Made by a program: the position numbers and the translations under genes. The notes under the pieces are model-generated. The model had not been told where the DNA came from, did not search any database, and saw only the letters and a list, made by a program, of their open reading frames with translations. Of a stretch of DNA of 64,000 nucleotides, positions 38,902-51,810 are shown piece after piece. The first letter of the stretch is position 1, and every line of letters starts with the position of its first letter. This DNA is from Coriaria nepalensis (taxonomy: Eukaryota > Streptophyta > Magnoliopsida > Cucurbitales > Coriariaceae). The DNA lies in the NCBI GenBank assembly GCA_027186245.1, contig CP114481.1, positions 39,959,501 to 40,023,500 of the forward strand. The letters are read 5' to 3'.

Positions 38902-39895
38902 TGAGTCATTGCAAGTCAATAACTTATTTCAAAGCAATTCGAACGAATTCTAGTTTTGCACTACAGACACAGCATTTGTGCATAACTTGCAAATGACCAT
39001 TGCAAGGAAAGTGTGCATTCGTTTAAAATTAAAATCATTTCAAAGAGTCCTTTCAAGTCAATAACTTATTTCAAAGTAAGTCGAACGAATTCTAATTTTG
39101 CACTACAGACACAACTTTTGTGCATAACTTGCAAATGATCATTGAAAGGAAAGTGTGCATTCGTTTAACCTTAAAATCATTTCAATGAGTCATTGCAAGT
39201 CAATAACTTATGTCAAAGCAAGTCGAACGAATTCTAGTTTTGCACTACAGACACAACTTTTGTGCATAACTTGCAAATGATCAGTGCAAGGAAAGTGTGG
39301 ATTCGTTTAACCTTAAAATCATTTCAATGAGTCATTGTAAGTCAATAACTTATTTCAAAGCAATTCGAACGAATTCTAGTTTTGCACTACAGACACAACT
39401 TTTGTGCATAACTTGCAAATGATCAGTGCAAGGAAAGTGTGCATTCGTTTAACCTTAAAATCATTTCAAAGAGTCCTTTCAAGTCAATAACTTATTTCAA
39501 AGTAAGTCGAACGAATTCTAATTTTGCACTACAGACACAACTTTTGTGCATAACTTGCAAATGATCATTGCAAGGAAAGTGTGCATTCGTTTAACCTTAA
39601 AATCATTTCAATGAGTCATTGCAAGTCAATAACTTATGTCAAAGCAAGTCGAACGAATTCTAGTTTTGCACTACAGACACAACTTTTGTGCATAACTTGC
39701 AAATGATCAGTGCAAGGAAAGTGTGCATTCGTTTAACCTTAAAATCATTTCAATGAGTCATTGCAAGTCAATAACTTATTTCAAAGCAATTCGAACGAAT
39801 TCTAGTTTTGCACTACAGACACAGCATTTGTGCATAACTTGCAAATGACCATTGCAAGGAAAGTGTGCATTCGTTTAAAATTAAAATCATTTCAA

Positions 39896-40179
39896 AGAGT
39901 CCTTTCAAGTCAATAACTTATTTCAAAGTAAGTCGAACGAATTCTAATTTTGCACTACAGACACAACTTTTGTGCATAACTTGCAAATGATCATTGAAAG
40001 GAAAGTGTGCATTCGTTTAACCTTAAAATCATTTCAATGAGTCATTGCAAGTCAATAACTTATTTCAAAGTAAGTCGAACGAATTCTAATTTTGCACTAC
40101 AGACACAACTTTTGTGCATAACTTGCAAATGATCATTGAAAGGAAAGTGTGCATTCGTTTAACCTTAAAATCATTTCAA
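39896..40179 (+). repeat. Near-identical tandem monomer pair with chimeric left edge
   Basis: Units 39896-40037 and 40038-40179 share AAAGTAAGTCG, TTCTAATTTTGC and ATTGAAAGG. They differ at the left end: the first begins AGAGTCCTTTC (type C), the second TGAGTCATTGC (type A/B). The second unit therefore looks like a recombinant with a breakpoint within about 30 bp of the unit boundary. Confidence 0.8.
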
Positions 40180-41164
40180 TGAGTCATTGCAAGTCAATAA
40201 CTTATGTCGAAGCAAGTCGAACGAATTCTAGTTTTGCACTACAGACACAACTTTTGTGCATAACTTGCAAATGATCAGTGCAAGGAAAGTGTGGATTCGT
40301 TTAACCATAAAATCATTTCAATGAGTCATTGCAAGTCAATAACTTATTTCAAAGCAATTCGAACGAATTCTAGTTTTGCACTACAGACACAACTTTTGTG
40401 CATAACTTGCAAATGATCAGTGCAAGGAAAGTGTGCATTCGTTTAACCTTAAAATCATTTCAATGAGTCATTGCAAGTCAATAACTTATTTCAAAGCAAT
40501 TCGAACGAATTCTAGTTTTGCACTACAGACACAACTTTTGTGCATAACTTGTAAATGATCATTGCAAGGAAAGTGTGCATTCGTTTAACCTTAAAATCAT
40601 TTCAATGAGTCATTTCAAGTCAATAACTTATGTCAAAGCAAGTCGAACGAATTCTAGTTTTGCACTACAGACACAACTTTTGTGCATAACTTGCAAATGA
40701 TCATTGCAAGGAAAGTGTGCATTCGTTTAACCTTTAAATCATTTCAATGAGTCATTGCAACTCAATAACTTATGTCAAAGCAAGTCGAACGAATTCTAGT
40801 TTTGCACTACAGACACAACTTTTGTGCATAACTTGCAAATGATCAGTGCAAGGAAAGTGTGCATTCGTTTAACCTTAAAATCATTTCAATGAGTCATTGC
40901 AAGTCAATAACTTATTTCAAAGCAATTCGAACGAATTCTAGTTTTGCACTACAGACACAACTTTTGTGCATAACTTGCAAATGATCATTGCAAGGAAAGT
41001 GTGCATTTGTTTAAAATTAAAATCATTTCAAAGAGTCCTTTCAAGTCAATAACTTATTTGAAAGCAAGTCGAACGAATTCTAATTTTGCACTACTGACAC
41101 AACTTTTGTGCATAATTTGCAAATGATCATTGCAAGGAAAGTGTGCATTCGTTTAACCTTAAAA

Positions 41165-44082
41165 TCATTTCAATGAGTCATTTCAAGTCAATAACTTATG
41201 TCAAAGCAAGTCGAACGAATTCTAGTTTTGCACAACAGACACAACTTTTGTGCATAACTTGCAAATGATCATTGCAAGGAATGTGTGCATTCGTTTAACC
41301 TTTAAATCATTTCAATGAGTCATTGCAAGTCAATAACTTATGTCAAAGCAAGTCGAACGAATTCTAGTTTTGCACTACAGACACAACTTTTGTGCATAAC
41401 TTGCAAATGATCAGTGCAAGGAAAGTGTGCATTCGTTTAACCTTAAAATCATTTCAATGAGTCATTGCAAGTCAATAACTTATTTCAAAGCAATTCGAAC
41501 GAATTCTAGTTTTGCACTACAGACACAGAATTTGTGCATAACTTGCAAATGACCATTGCAAGGAAAGTGTGCATTCGTTTAAAATTAAAATCATTTCAAA
41601 GAGTCCTTTCAAGTCAATAACTTATTTCAAAGTAAGTCGAACGAATTCTAATTTTGCACTACAGACACAACTTTTGTGCATAACTTGCAAATGATCATTG
41701 AAAGGAAAGTGTGCATTCGTTTAACCTTAAAATCATTTTCATGAGTCATTGCAAGTCAATAACTTATGTCAAAGCAAGTCGAACGAATTCTAGTTTTGCA
41801 CTACAGACACAACTTTTGTGCATAACTTGCAAATGATCAGTGCAAGGAAAGTGTGGATTCGTTTAACCTTAAAATCATTTCAATGAGTCATTGCAAGTCA
41901 ATAACTTATTTCAAAGCAATTCGAACAAATTCTAGTTTTGCACTACAGACACAACTTTTGTGCATAACTTGCAAATGATCATTGCAAGGAAAGTGTGCAT
42001 TTGTTTAAAATTAAAATCATTTCAAAGAGTCCTTTCAAGTCAATAACTTACTTGAAAGCAAGTGGAACGAATTCTAGTTTTGCACTACAGACACAACTTT
42101 TGTGCATAACTTGCAAATGATCATTGCAAGGAAAGTGTGCATTCGTTTAACCTTAAAATCATTTCAATGAGTCATTTCAAGTCAATAACTTATGTCAAAG
42201 CAAGTCGAACGAATTCTAGTTTTGCACTACAGACACAACTTTTGTGCATAACTTGCAAATGATCATTGCAAGGAAAGTGTGCATTCGTTTAACCTTTAAA
42301 TCATTTCAATGAGTCATTGCAACTCAATAACTTATGTCAAAGCAAGTCGAACGAATTCTAGTTTTGCACTACAGACACAACTTTTGTGCATAACTTGCAA
42401 ATGATTAGTGCAAGGAAAGTGTGCATTCGTTTAACCTTAAAATCATTTCAATGAGTCATTGCAAGTCAATAACTTATTTCAAAGCAATTCGAACGAATTC
42501 TAGTTTTGCACTACAGACACAGCATTTGTGCATAACTTGCAAATGACCATTGCAAGGAAAGTGTGCATTCGTTTAAAATTAAAATCATTTCAAAGAGTCC
42601 TTTCAAGTCAATAACTTATTTCAAAGTAAGTCGAACGAATTCTAATTTTGCACTACAGACACAACTTTTGTGCATAACTTGCAAATGATCATTGCAAGGA
42701 AAGTGTGCATTCGTTTAACCTTTAAATCATTTCAATGAGTCATTTCAAGTCAATAACTTATGTCAAAGCAAGTCGAACGAATTCTAGTTTTGCACAACAG
42801 ACACAACTTTTGTGCATAACTTGCAAATGATCATTGCAAGGAAAGTGTGCATTCGTTTAACCTTTAAATCATTTCAATGAGTCATTGCAAGTCAATAACT
42901 TATGTCAAAGCAAGTCGAACGAATTCTAGTTTTGCACTACAGACACAACTTTTGTGCATAACTTGCAAATGATCAGTGCAAGGAAAGTGTGCATTCGTTT
43001 AACCTTAAAATCATTTCAATGAGTCATTGCAAGTCAATAACTTATTTCAAAGCAATTCGAACGAATTCTAGTTTTGCACTACAGACACAGCATTTGTGCA
43101 TAACTTGCAAATGACCATTGCAAGGAAAGTGTGCATTCGTTTAAAATTAAAATCATTTCAAAGAGTCCTTTCAAGTCAATAACTTATTTCAAAGTAAGTC
43201 GAACGAATTCTAATTTTGCACTACAGACACAACTTTTGTGCATAACTTGCAAATGATCATTGAAAGGAAAGTGTGCATTCGTTTAACCTTAAAATCATTT
43301 TCATGAGTCATTGCAAGTCAATAACTTATGTCAAAGCAAGTCGAACGAATTCTAGTTTTGCACTACAGACACAACTTTTGTGCATAACTTGCAAATGATC
43401 AGTGCAAGGAAAGTGTGGATTCGTTTAACCTTAAAATCATTTCAATGAGTCATTGCAAGTCAATAACTTATTTCAAAGCAATTCGAACAAATTCTAGTTT
43501 TGCACTACAGACACAACTTTTGTGCATAACTTGCAAATGATCATTGCAAGGAAAGTGTGCATTTGTTTAAAATTAAAATCATTTCAAAGAGTCCTTTCAA
43601 GTCAATAACTTACTTGAAAGCAAGTGGAACGAATTCTAGTTTTGCACTACAGACACAACTTTTGTGCATAACTTGCAAATGATCATTGCAAGGAAAGTGT
43701 GCATTCGTTTAACCTTAAAATCATTTCAATGAGTCATTTCAAGTCAATAACTTATGTCAAAGCAAGTCGAACGAATTCTAGTTTTGCACTACAGACACAA
43801 CTTTTGTGCATAACTTGCAAATGATCATTGCAAGGAAAGTGTGCATTCGTTTAACCTTTAAATCATTTCAATGAGTCATTGCAACTCAATAACTTATGTC
43901 AAAGCAAGTCGAACGAATTCTAGTTTTGCACTACAGACACAACTTTTGTGCATAACTTGCAAATGATTAGTGCAAGGAAAGTGTGCATTCGTTTAACCTT
44001 AAAATCATTTCAATGAGTCATTGCAAGTCAATAACTTATTTCAAAGCAATTCGAACGAATTCTAGTTTTGCACTACAGACAC
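41165..44082 (+). repeat. 11-monomer HOR pair (41165-42520 and 42727-44082)
   Basis: Markers recur 1562 bp apart: TTGCACAACAG 41229/42791, ATCATTTTCATG 41733/43295, GTGGATTCG about 41852/43414, GAACAAATTC 41925/43487, TTACTTGAAAGC 42048/43610 and ATGATTAGTG 42402/43964. About 9.5 units are shared. The block ends where CAGCATTTG (42520) is replaced by CAACTTTTG (44082). Confidence 0.87.
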
Positions 44083-45300
44083 AACTTTTGTGCATAACTT
44101 GCAAATGATCATTGCAAGGAAAGTGTGCATTCGTTTAAAATTAAAATCATTTCAAAGAGTCCTTTCAAGTCAATAACTTATTTGAAAGCAAGTCGAACGA
44201 ATTCTAATTTTGCACTACTGACACAACTTTTGTGCATAATTTTCAAATGATCATTGCAAGGAAAGTGTGCATTCGTTTAACCTTAAAATCATTTCAATGA
44301 GTCATTGCAAGTCAATAACTTATGTCAAAGCAAGTCGAACGAATTCTAGTTTTGCACTACAGACACAACTTTTGTGCATAACTTGCAAATGATCAGTGCA
44401 AGGAAAGTGTGCATTCGTTTAACCTTAAAATCATTTCAATGAGTCATTGCAAGTCAATAACTTATTTCAAAGCAATTCGAACGAATTCTAGTTTTGCACT
44501 ACAGACACAACTTTTGTGCATAACTTGCAAATGATCATTGCAAGGAAAGTGTGCATTTGTTTAAAATTAAAATCATTTCAAAGAGTCCTTTCAAGTCAAT
44601 AACTTATGTCAAAGCAAGTCGAACGAATTCTAGTTTTGCACTACAGACACAACTTTTGTGCATAATTTGCAAATGATCATTGCAAGGAAAGTGTGCATTC
44701 GTTTAACCTTAAAATCATTTCAATGAGTCATTTCAAGTCAATAACTTATGTCAAAGCAAGTCGAACGAATTCCAGTTTTGCACTACAGACACAACTTTTG
44801 TGCATAACTTGCAAATGATCATTGCAAGGAAAGTGTGCATTCGTTTAACCTTAAAATCATTTCAATGAGTCATTGCAAGTCAATAACTTATGTCAAAGCA
44901 AGTCGAACGAATTCTAGTTTTGCACTACAGACACAACTTTTGTGCATAACTTGCAAATGATCAGTGCAAGGAAAGTGTGGATTCGTTTAACCTTAAAATC
45001 ATTTCAATGAGTCATTGCAAGTCAATAACTTATTTCAAAGCAATTCGAACAAATTCTAGTTTTGCACTACAGACACAACTTTTGTGCATAACTTGCAAAT
45101 GATCATTGCAAGGAAAGTGTGCATTTGTTTAAAATTAAAATCATTTCAAAGAGTCCTTTCAAGTCAATAACTTACTTGAAAGCAAGTCGAACGAATTCTA
45201 ATTTTGCACTACAGACACAACTTTTGTGCATAATTTGCAAATGATCATTGCAAGGAAAGTGTGCATTCGTTTAACCTTAAAATCATTTCAATGAGTCATT
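44083..45300 (+). repeat. Satellite monomers continuing the 11-monomer series
   Basis: A, B and C units with CATAATTTTCAAATG (44234, again at about 45795), GAATTCCAG (44768) and TCCTTTCAAG followed by TATGTC (about 44586), the last a type C/type A chimera. The 44.23 to 45.80 kb spacing is 11 units less one base. Confidence 0.75.
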
Positions 45301-47300
45301 TCAAGTCAATAACTTATGTCAAAGCAAGTCGAACGAATTCCAGTTTTGCACTACAGACACAACTTTTGTGCATAACTTGCAAATGATCATTGCAAGGAAA
45401 GTGTGCATTCGTTTAACCTTTAAATCATTTCAATGAGTCATTGCAACTCAATAACTTATGTCAAAGCAAGTCGAACGAATTCTAGTTTTGCACTACAGAC
45501 ACAACTTTTGTGCATAACTTGCAAATGATTAGTCAAGGAAAGTGTGCATTCGTTTAACCTTAAAATCATTTCAATGAGTCATTGCAAGTCAATAACTTAT
45601 TTCAAAGCAATTCGAACGAATTCTAGTTTTGCACTACAGACACAACTTTTGTGCATAACTTGCAAATGATCATTGCAAGGAAAGTGTGCATTCGTTTAAA
45701 ATTAAAATCATTTCAAAGAGTCCTTTCAAGTCAATAACTTATTTGAAAGCAAGTCGAACGAATTCTAATTTTGCACTACTGACACAACTTTTGTGCATAA
45801 TTTTCAAATGATCATTGCAAGGAAAGTGTGCATTCGTTTAACCTTAAAATCATTTCAATGAGTCATTGCAAGTCAATAACTTATGTCAAAGCAAGTCGAA
45901 CGAATTCTAGTTTTGCACTACAGACACAACTTTTGTGCATAACTTGCAAATGATCAGTGCAAGGAAAGTGTGCATTCGTTTAACCTTAAAATCATTTCAA
46001 TGAGTCATTGCAAGTCAATAACTTATTTCAAAGCAATTCGAACGAATTCTAGTTTTGCACTACAGACACAACTTTTGTGCATAACTTGCAAATGATCATT
46101 GCAAGGAAAGTGTGCATTTGTTTAAAATTAAAATCATTTCAAAGAGTCCTTTCAAGTCAATAACTTACTTGAAAGCAAGTCGAACGAATTCTAATTTTGC
46201 ACTACAGACACAACTTTTGTGCATAATTTGCAAATGATCATTGCAAGGAAAGTGTGCATTCGTTTAACCTTAAAATCATTTCAATGAGTCATTTCAAGTC
46301 AATAACTTATGTCAAAGCAAGTCGAACGAATTCCAGTTTTGCACTACAGACACAACTTTTGTGCATAACTTGCAAATGATCATTGCAAGGAAAGTGTGCA
46401 TTCGTTTAACCTTTAAATCATTTCAATGAGTCATTGCAACTCAATAACTTATGTCAAAGCAAGTCGAACGAATTCTAGTTTTGCACTACAGACACAACTT
46501 TTGTGCATAACTTGCAAATGATTAGTGCAAGGAAAGTGTGCATTCGTTTAACCTTAAAATCATTTCAATGAGTCATTGCAAGTCAATAACTTATTTCAAA
46601 GCAATTCGAACGAATTCTAGTTTTGCACTACAGACACAACTTTTGTGCGTAACTTGCAAATGATCATTGCAAGGAAAGTGTGCATTCGTTTAAAATTAAA
46701 ATCATTTCAAAGAGTCCTTTCAAGTCAATAACTTATTTGAAAGCAAGTCGAACGAATTCTAATTTTGCACTACTGACACAACTTTTGTGCATAATTTTCA
46801 AATGATCATTGCAAGGAAAGTGTGCATTCGTTTAACCTTAAAATCATTTCAATGAGTCATTTCAAGTCAATAACTTATGTCAAAGCAAGTCGAACGAATT
46901 CCAGTTTTGCACTACAGACACAACTTTTGTGCATAACTTGCAAATGATCATTGCAAGGAAAGTGTGCATTCGTTTAACCTTTAAATCATTTCAATGAGTC
47001 ATTGCAAGTCAATAACTTATGTCAAAGCAAGTCGAACGAATTCTAGTTTTGCACTACAGACACAACTTTTGTGCATAACTTGCAAATGATCATTGCAAGG
47101 AAAGTGTGCATTCGTTTAACCTTTAAATCATTTCAATGAGTCATTGCAAGTCAATAACTTATGTCAAAGCAAGTCGAACGAATTCTAGTTTTGCACTACA
47201 GACACAACTTTTGTGCATAACTTGCAAATGATCAGTGCAAGGAAAGTGTGCATTCGTTTAACCTTAAAATCATTTCAATGAGTCATTGCAAGTCAATAAC
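45300..47300 (+). repeat. 7-monomer HOR pair
   Basis: GAATTCCAG occurs at about 45336 and 46329, seven units apart less the one-base deletion, with TTACTTGAAAGC, GATTAGT and ATAATTTTC in the same order around each. A second GAATTCCAG unit follows at about 46897, four units on. Confidence 0.78.
45434..45574 (+). repeat. 141-bp monomer, GATTAGTCAAGG deletion
   Basis: GATTAGTCAAGG (about 45528) is read where the paralogues at 42.40, 43.96, 46.52 and 50.92 kb have GATTAGTGCAAGG. The unit phase shifts by a further -1. Confidence 0.88.
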
Positions 47301-50300
47301 TTATTTCATAGCAAGTCGAACGTATTCTAGTTTTGCACTACAGACACAACTGTTGTGCATAACTTGTAAATGATCATTGCAAGGAAAGTGTGCATTCGTT
47401 TAACCTTAAAATCATTTCAATGAGTCATTTCAAGTCAATAACTTATGTCAAAGCAAGTCGAACGAATTCTAGTTTTGCACTACAGACACAACTTTTGTGC
47501 ATAACTTGCAAATGATCATTGCAAGGAAAGTGTGCATTCGTTTAACCTTAAAATCATTTCAATGAGTCATTGCAAGTCAATAACTTATGTCAAAGCAAGT
47601 CGAACGAATTCTAGTTTTGCACTACAGACACAACTTTTGTGCATAACTTGCAAATGATCAGTGCAAGGAAAGTGTGCATTCGTTTAACCTTAAAATCATT
47701 TCAATGAGTCATTTCAAGTCAATAACTTATTTCAAAGCAAGTCGAACGAATTCTAGTTTTGCACTACAGACACAACTTTTGTGCATAACTTGCGAATGAT
47801 CATTGCAAGGAAAGTGTGCATTCGTTTAACCTTTAAATCATTTCAATGAGTCATTGCAACTCAATAACTTATGTCAAAGCAAGTCGAACGAATTCTAGTT
47901 TTGCACTACAGACACAACTTTTGTGCATAACTTGCAAATGATCAGTGCAAGGAAAGTGTGCATTCGTTTAACCTTAAAATCATTTCAATGAGTCATTGCA
48001 AGTCAATAACTTATTTCAAAGCAATTCGAACGAATTCTAGTTTTGCACTACAGACACAGCATTTGTGCATAACTTGCAAATGACCATTGCAAGGAAAGTG
48101 TGCATTCGTTTAAAATTAAAATCATTTCAAAGAGTCCTTTCAAGTCAATAACTTATTTCAAAGTAAGTCGAACGAATTCTAATTTTGCACTACAGACACA
48201 ACTTTTGTGCATAACTTGCAAATGATCATTGAAAGGAAAGTGTGCATTCGTTTAACCTTAAAATCATTTCAATGAGTCATTGCAAGTCAATAACTTATGT
48301 CAAAGCAAGTCGAACGAATTCTAGTTTTGCACTACAGACACAACTTTTGTGCATAACTTGCAAATGATCAGTGCAAGGAAAGTGTGGATTCGTTTAACCT
48401 TAAAATCATTTCAATGAGTCATTGCAAGTCAATAACTTATTTCAAAGCAATTCGAACAAATTCTAGTTTTGCACTACAGACACAACTTTTGTGCATAACT
48501 TGCAAATGATCATTGCAAGGAAAGTGTGGATTCGTTTAACCTTAAAATCATTTCAATGAGTCATTGCAAGTCAATAACTTATGTCAAAGCAAGTCGAACG
48601 AATTCTAGTTTTGCACTACAGACACAACTTTTGTGCATAACTTGCAAATGATCAGTGCAAGGAAAGTGTGGATTCGTTTAAAATTAAAATCATTTCAAAG
48701 AGTCCTTTCAAGTCAATAACTTATTTCAAAGTAAGTCGAACGAATTCTAATTTTGCACTACAGACACAACTTTTGTGCATAACTTGCAAATGATCATTGA
48801 AAGGAAAGTGTGCATTCGTTTAACCTTAAAATCATTTCAATGAGTCATTGCAAGTCAATAACTTATGTCAAAGCAAGTCGAACGAATTCTAGTTTTGCAC
48901 TACAGACACAACTTTTGTGCATAACTTGCAAATGATCAGTGCAAGGAAAGTGTGGATTCGTTTAAAATTAAAATCATTTCAAAGAGTCCTTTCAAGTCAA
49001 TAACTTATTTGAAAGCAAGTCGAACGAATTCTAATTTTGCACTACAGACACAACTTTTGTGCATAACTTGCAAATGATCATTGCAAGGAAAGTGTGCATT
49101 CGTTTAACCTTTAAATCATTTCAATGAGTCATTGCAAGTCAATAACTTATGTCAAAGCAAGTCGAACGAATTCTAGTTTTGCACTACAGACACAACTTTT
49201 GTGCATAACTTGCAAATGATCAGTGCAAGGAAAGTGTGCATTCGTTTAACCTTAAAATCATTTCAATGAGTCATTGCAAGTCAATAACTTATTTCATAGC
49301 AAGTCGAACGTATTCTAGTTTTGCACTACAGACACAACTGTTGTGCATAACTTGTAAATGATCATTGCAAGGAAAGTGTGCATTCGTTTAACCTTAAAAT
49401 CATTTCAATGAGTCATTTCAAGTCAATAACTTATGTCAAAGCAAGTCGAACGAATTCTAGTTTTGCACTACAGACACAACTTTTGTGCATAACTTGCAAA
49501 TGATCATTGCAAGGAAAGTGTGCATTCGTTTAACCTTAAAATCATTTCAATGAGTCATTGCAAGTCAATAACTTATGTCAAAGCAAGTCGAACGAATTCT
49601 AGTTTTGCACTACAGACACAACTTTTGTGCATAACTTGCAAATGATCAGTGCAAGGAAAGTGTGCATTCGTTTAACCTTAAAATCATTTCAATGAGTCAT
49701 TTCAAGTCAATAACTTATTTCAAAGCAAGTCGAACGAATTCTAGTTTTGCACTACAGACACAACTTTTGTGCATAACTTGCGAATGATCATTGCAAGGAA
49801 AGTGTGCATTCGTTTAACCTTTAAATCATTTCAATGAGTCATTGCAACTCAATAACTTATGTCAAAGCAAGTCGAACGAATTCTAGTTTTGCACTACAGA
49901 CACAACTTTTGTGCATAACTTGCAAATGATCAGTGCAAGGAAAGTGTGCATTCGTTTAACCTTAAAATCATTTCAATGAGTCATTGCAAGTCAATAACTT
50001 ATTTCAAAGCAATTCGAACGAATTCTAGTTTTGCACTACAGACACAGCATTTGTGCATAACTTGCAAATGACCATTGCAAGGAAAGTGTGCATTCGTTTA
50101 AAATTAAAATCATTTCAAAGAGTCCTTTCAAGTCAATAACTTATTTCAAAGTAAGTCGAACGAATTCTAATTTTGCACTACAGACACAACTTTTGTGCAT
50201 AACTTGCAAATGATCATTGAAAGGAAAGTGTGCATTCGTTTAACCTTAAAATCATTTCAATGAGTCATTGCAAGTCAATAACTTATGTCAAAGCAAGTCG

Positions 50301-51810
50301 AACGAATTCTAGTTTTGCACTACAGACACAACTTTTGTGCATAACTTGCAAATGATCAGTGCAAGGAAAGTGTGGATTCGTTTAACCTTAAAATCATTTC
50401 AATGAGTCATTGCAAGTCAATAACTTATTTCAAAGCAATTCGAACAAATTCTAGTTTTGCACTACAGACACAACTTTTGTGCATAACTTGCAAATGATCA
50501 TTGCAAGGAAAGTGTGCATTTGTTTAAAATTAAAATCATTTCAAAGAGTCCTTTCAAGTCAATAACTTACTTGAAAGCAAGTCGAACGAATTCTAATTTT
50601 GCACTACAGACACAACTTTTGTGCATAATTTGCAAATGATCATTGCAAGGAAAGTGTGCATTCGTTTAACCTTGAAATCATTTCAATGAGTCATTTCAAG
50701 TCAATAACTTATGTCAAAGCAAGTCGAACGAATTCCAGTTTTGCACTACAGACACAACTTTTGTGCATAACTTGCAAATGATCATTGCAAGGAAAGTGTG
50801 CATTCGTTTAACCTTTAAATCATTTCAATGAGTCATTGCAACTCAATAACTTATGTCAAAGCAAGTCGAACGAATTCTAGTTTTGCACTACAGACACAAC
50901 TTTTGTGCATAACTTGCAAATGATTAGTGCAAGGAAAGTGTGCATTCGTTTAACCTTAAAATCATTTCAATGAGTCATTGCAAGTCAATAACTTATTTCA
51001 AAGCAATTCGAACGAATTCTAGTTTTGCACTACCGACACAACTTTTGTGCATAACTTGCAAATGATCATTGCAAGGAAAGTGTGCATTCGTTTAAAATTA
51101 AAATCATTTCAAAGAGTCCTTTCAAGTCAATAACTTATTTGAAAGCAAGTCGAACGAATTCTAATTTTGCACTACTGACACAACTTTTGTGCATAATTTT
51201 CAAATGATCATTGCAAGGAAAGTGTGCATTCGTTTAACCTTAAAATCATTTCAATGAGTCATTTCAAGTCAATAACTTATGTCAAAGCAAGTCGAACGAA
51301 TTCCAGTTTTGCACTACAGACACAACTTTTGTGCATAACTTGCAAATGATCATTGCAAGGAAAGTGTGCATTCGTTTAACCTTTAAATCATTTCAATGAG
51401 TCATTGCAAGTCAATAACTTATGTCAAAGCAAGTCGAACGAATTCTAGTTTTGCACTACAGACACAACTTTTGTGCATAACTTGCAAATGATCATTGCAA
51501 AGAAAGTGTGCATTCGTTTAACCTTTAAATCATTTCAATGAGTCATTGCAAGTCAATAACTTATGTGAAAGCAAGTCGAACGAATTCTAGTTTTGCACTA
51601 CAGACACAACTTTTGTGCATAACTTGCAAATGATCAGTGCAAGGAAAGTGTGCATTCGTTTAACCTTAAAATCATTTCAATGAGTCATTGCAAGTCAATA
51701 ACTTATTTCATAGCAAGTCGAACGTATTCTAGTTTTGCACTACAGACACAACTGTTGTGCATAACTTGTAAATGATCATTGCAAGGAAAGTGTGCATTCG
51801 TTTAACCTTT
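46050..51810 (+). repeat. 31-monomer-spaced duplicated segment (46.05-47.41 and 50.45-51.81 kb)
   Basis: TTACTTGAAAGC 46165/50567, ATTAGTGC 46521/50923, ATAATTTTC 46791/51193, GAATTCCAG 46897/51299 and ACTGTTGTGC 47349/51751 are all 4402 bp apart, exactly 31 units. About 9.6 units are shared. The pair brackets the 14-unit HOR, so the two copies are not adjacent. Confidence 0.83.
47045..50516 (+). repeat. 14-monomer HOR pair (47045-48528 and 49033-50516)
   Basis: ACTGTTGTGC with CTTGTAAATG (47349/49337), TGCGAATGATC (about 47790/49778), CAGCATTTG with GACCATTGC (48057/50045), ATTGAAAGG, GTGGATTCG and GAACAAATTC (about 48453/50441) recur 1988 bp apart. About 10.4 of 14 units are shared. The intervening 48.53-49.03 kb has two GTGGATTCGTTTAAAATT chimeric units. 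Confidence 0.86.

Larger units (their letters stand above)
38690..40042 (+). repeat. 6-monomer-spaced HOR pair (852 bp)
   Basis: About 3.5 units (38690-39190) recur at 39542-40042: CAGCATTTG at 38970/39822, AAAGTAAGTCG at 39074/39926 and ATTGAAAGG at 39141/39993. The two units between the shared parts are not conserved in the same way. Confidence 0.8.
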
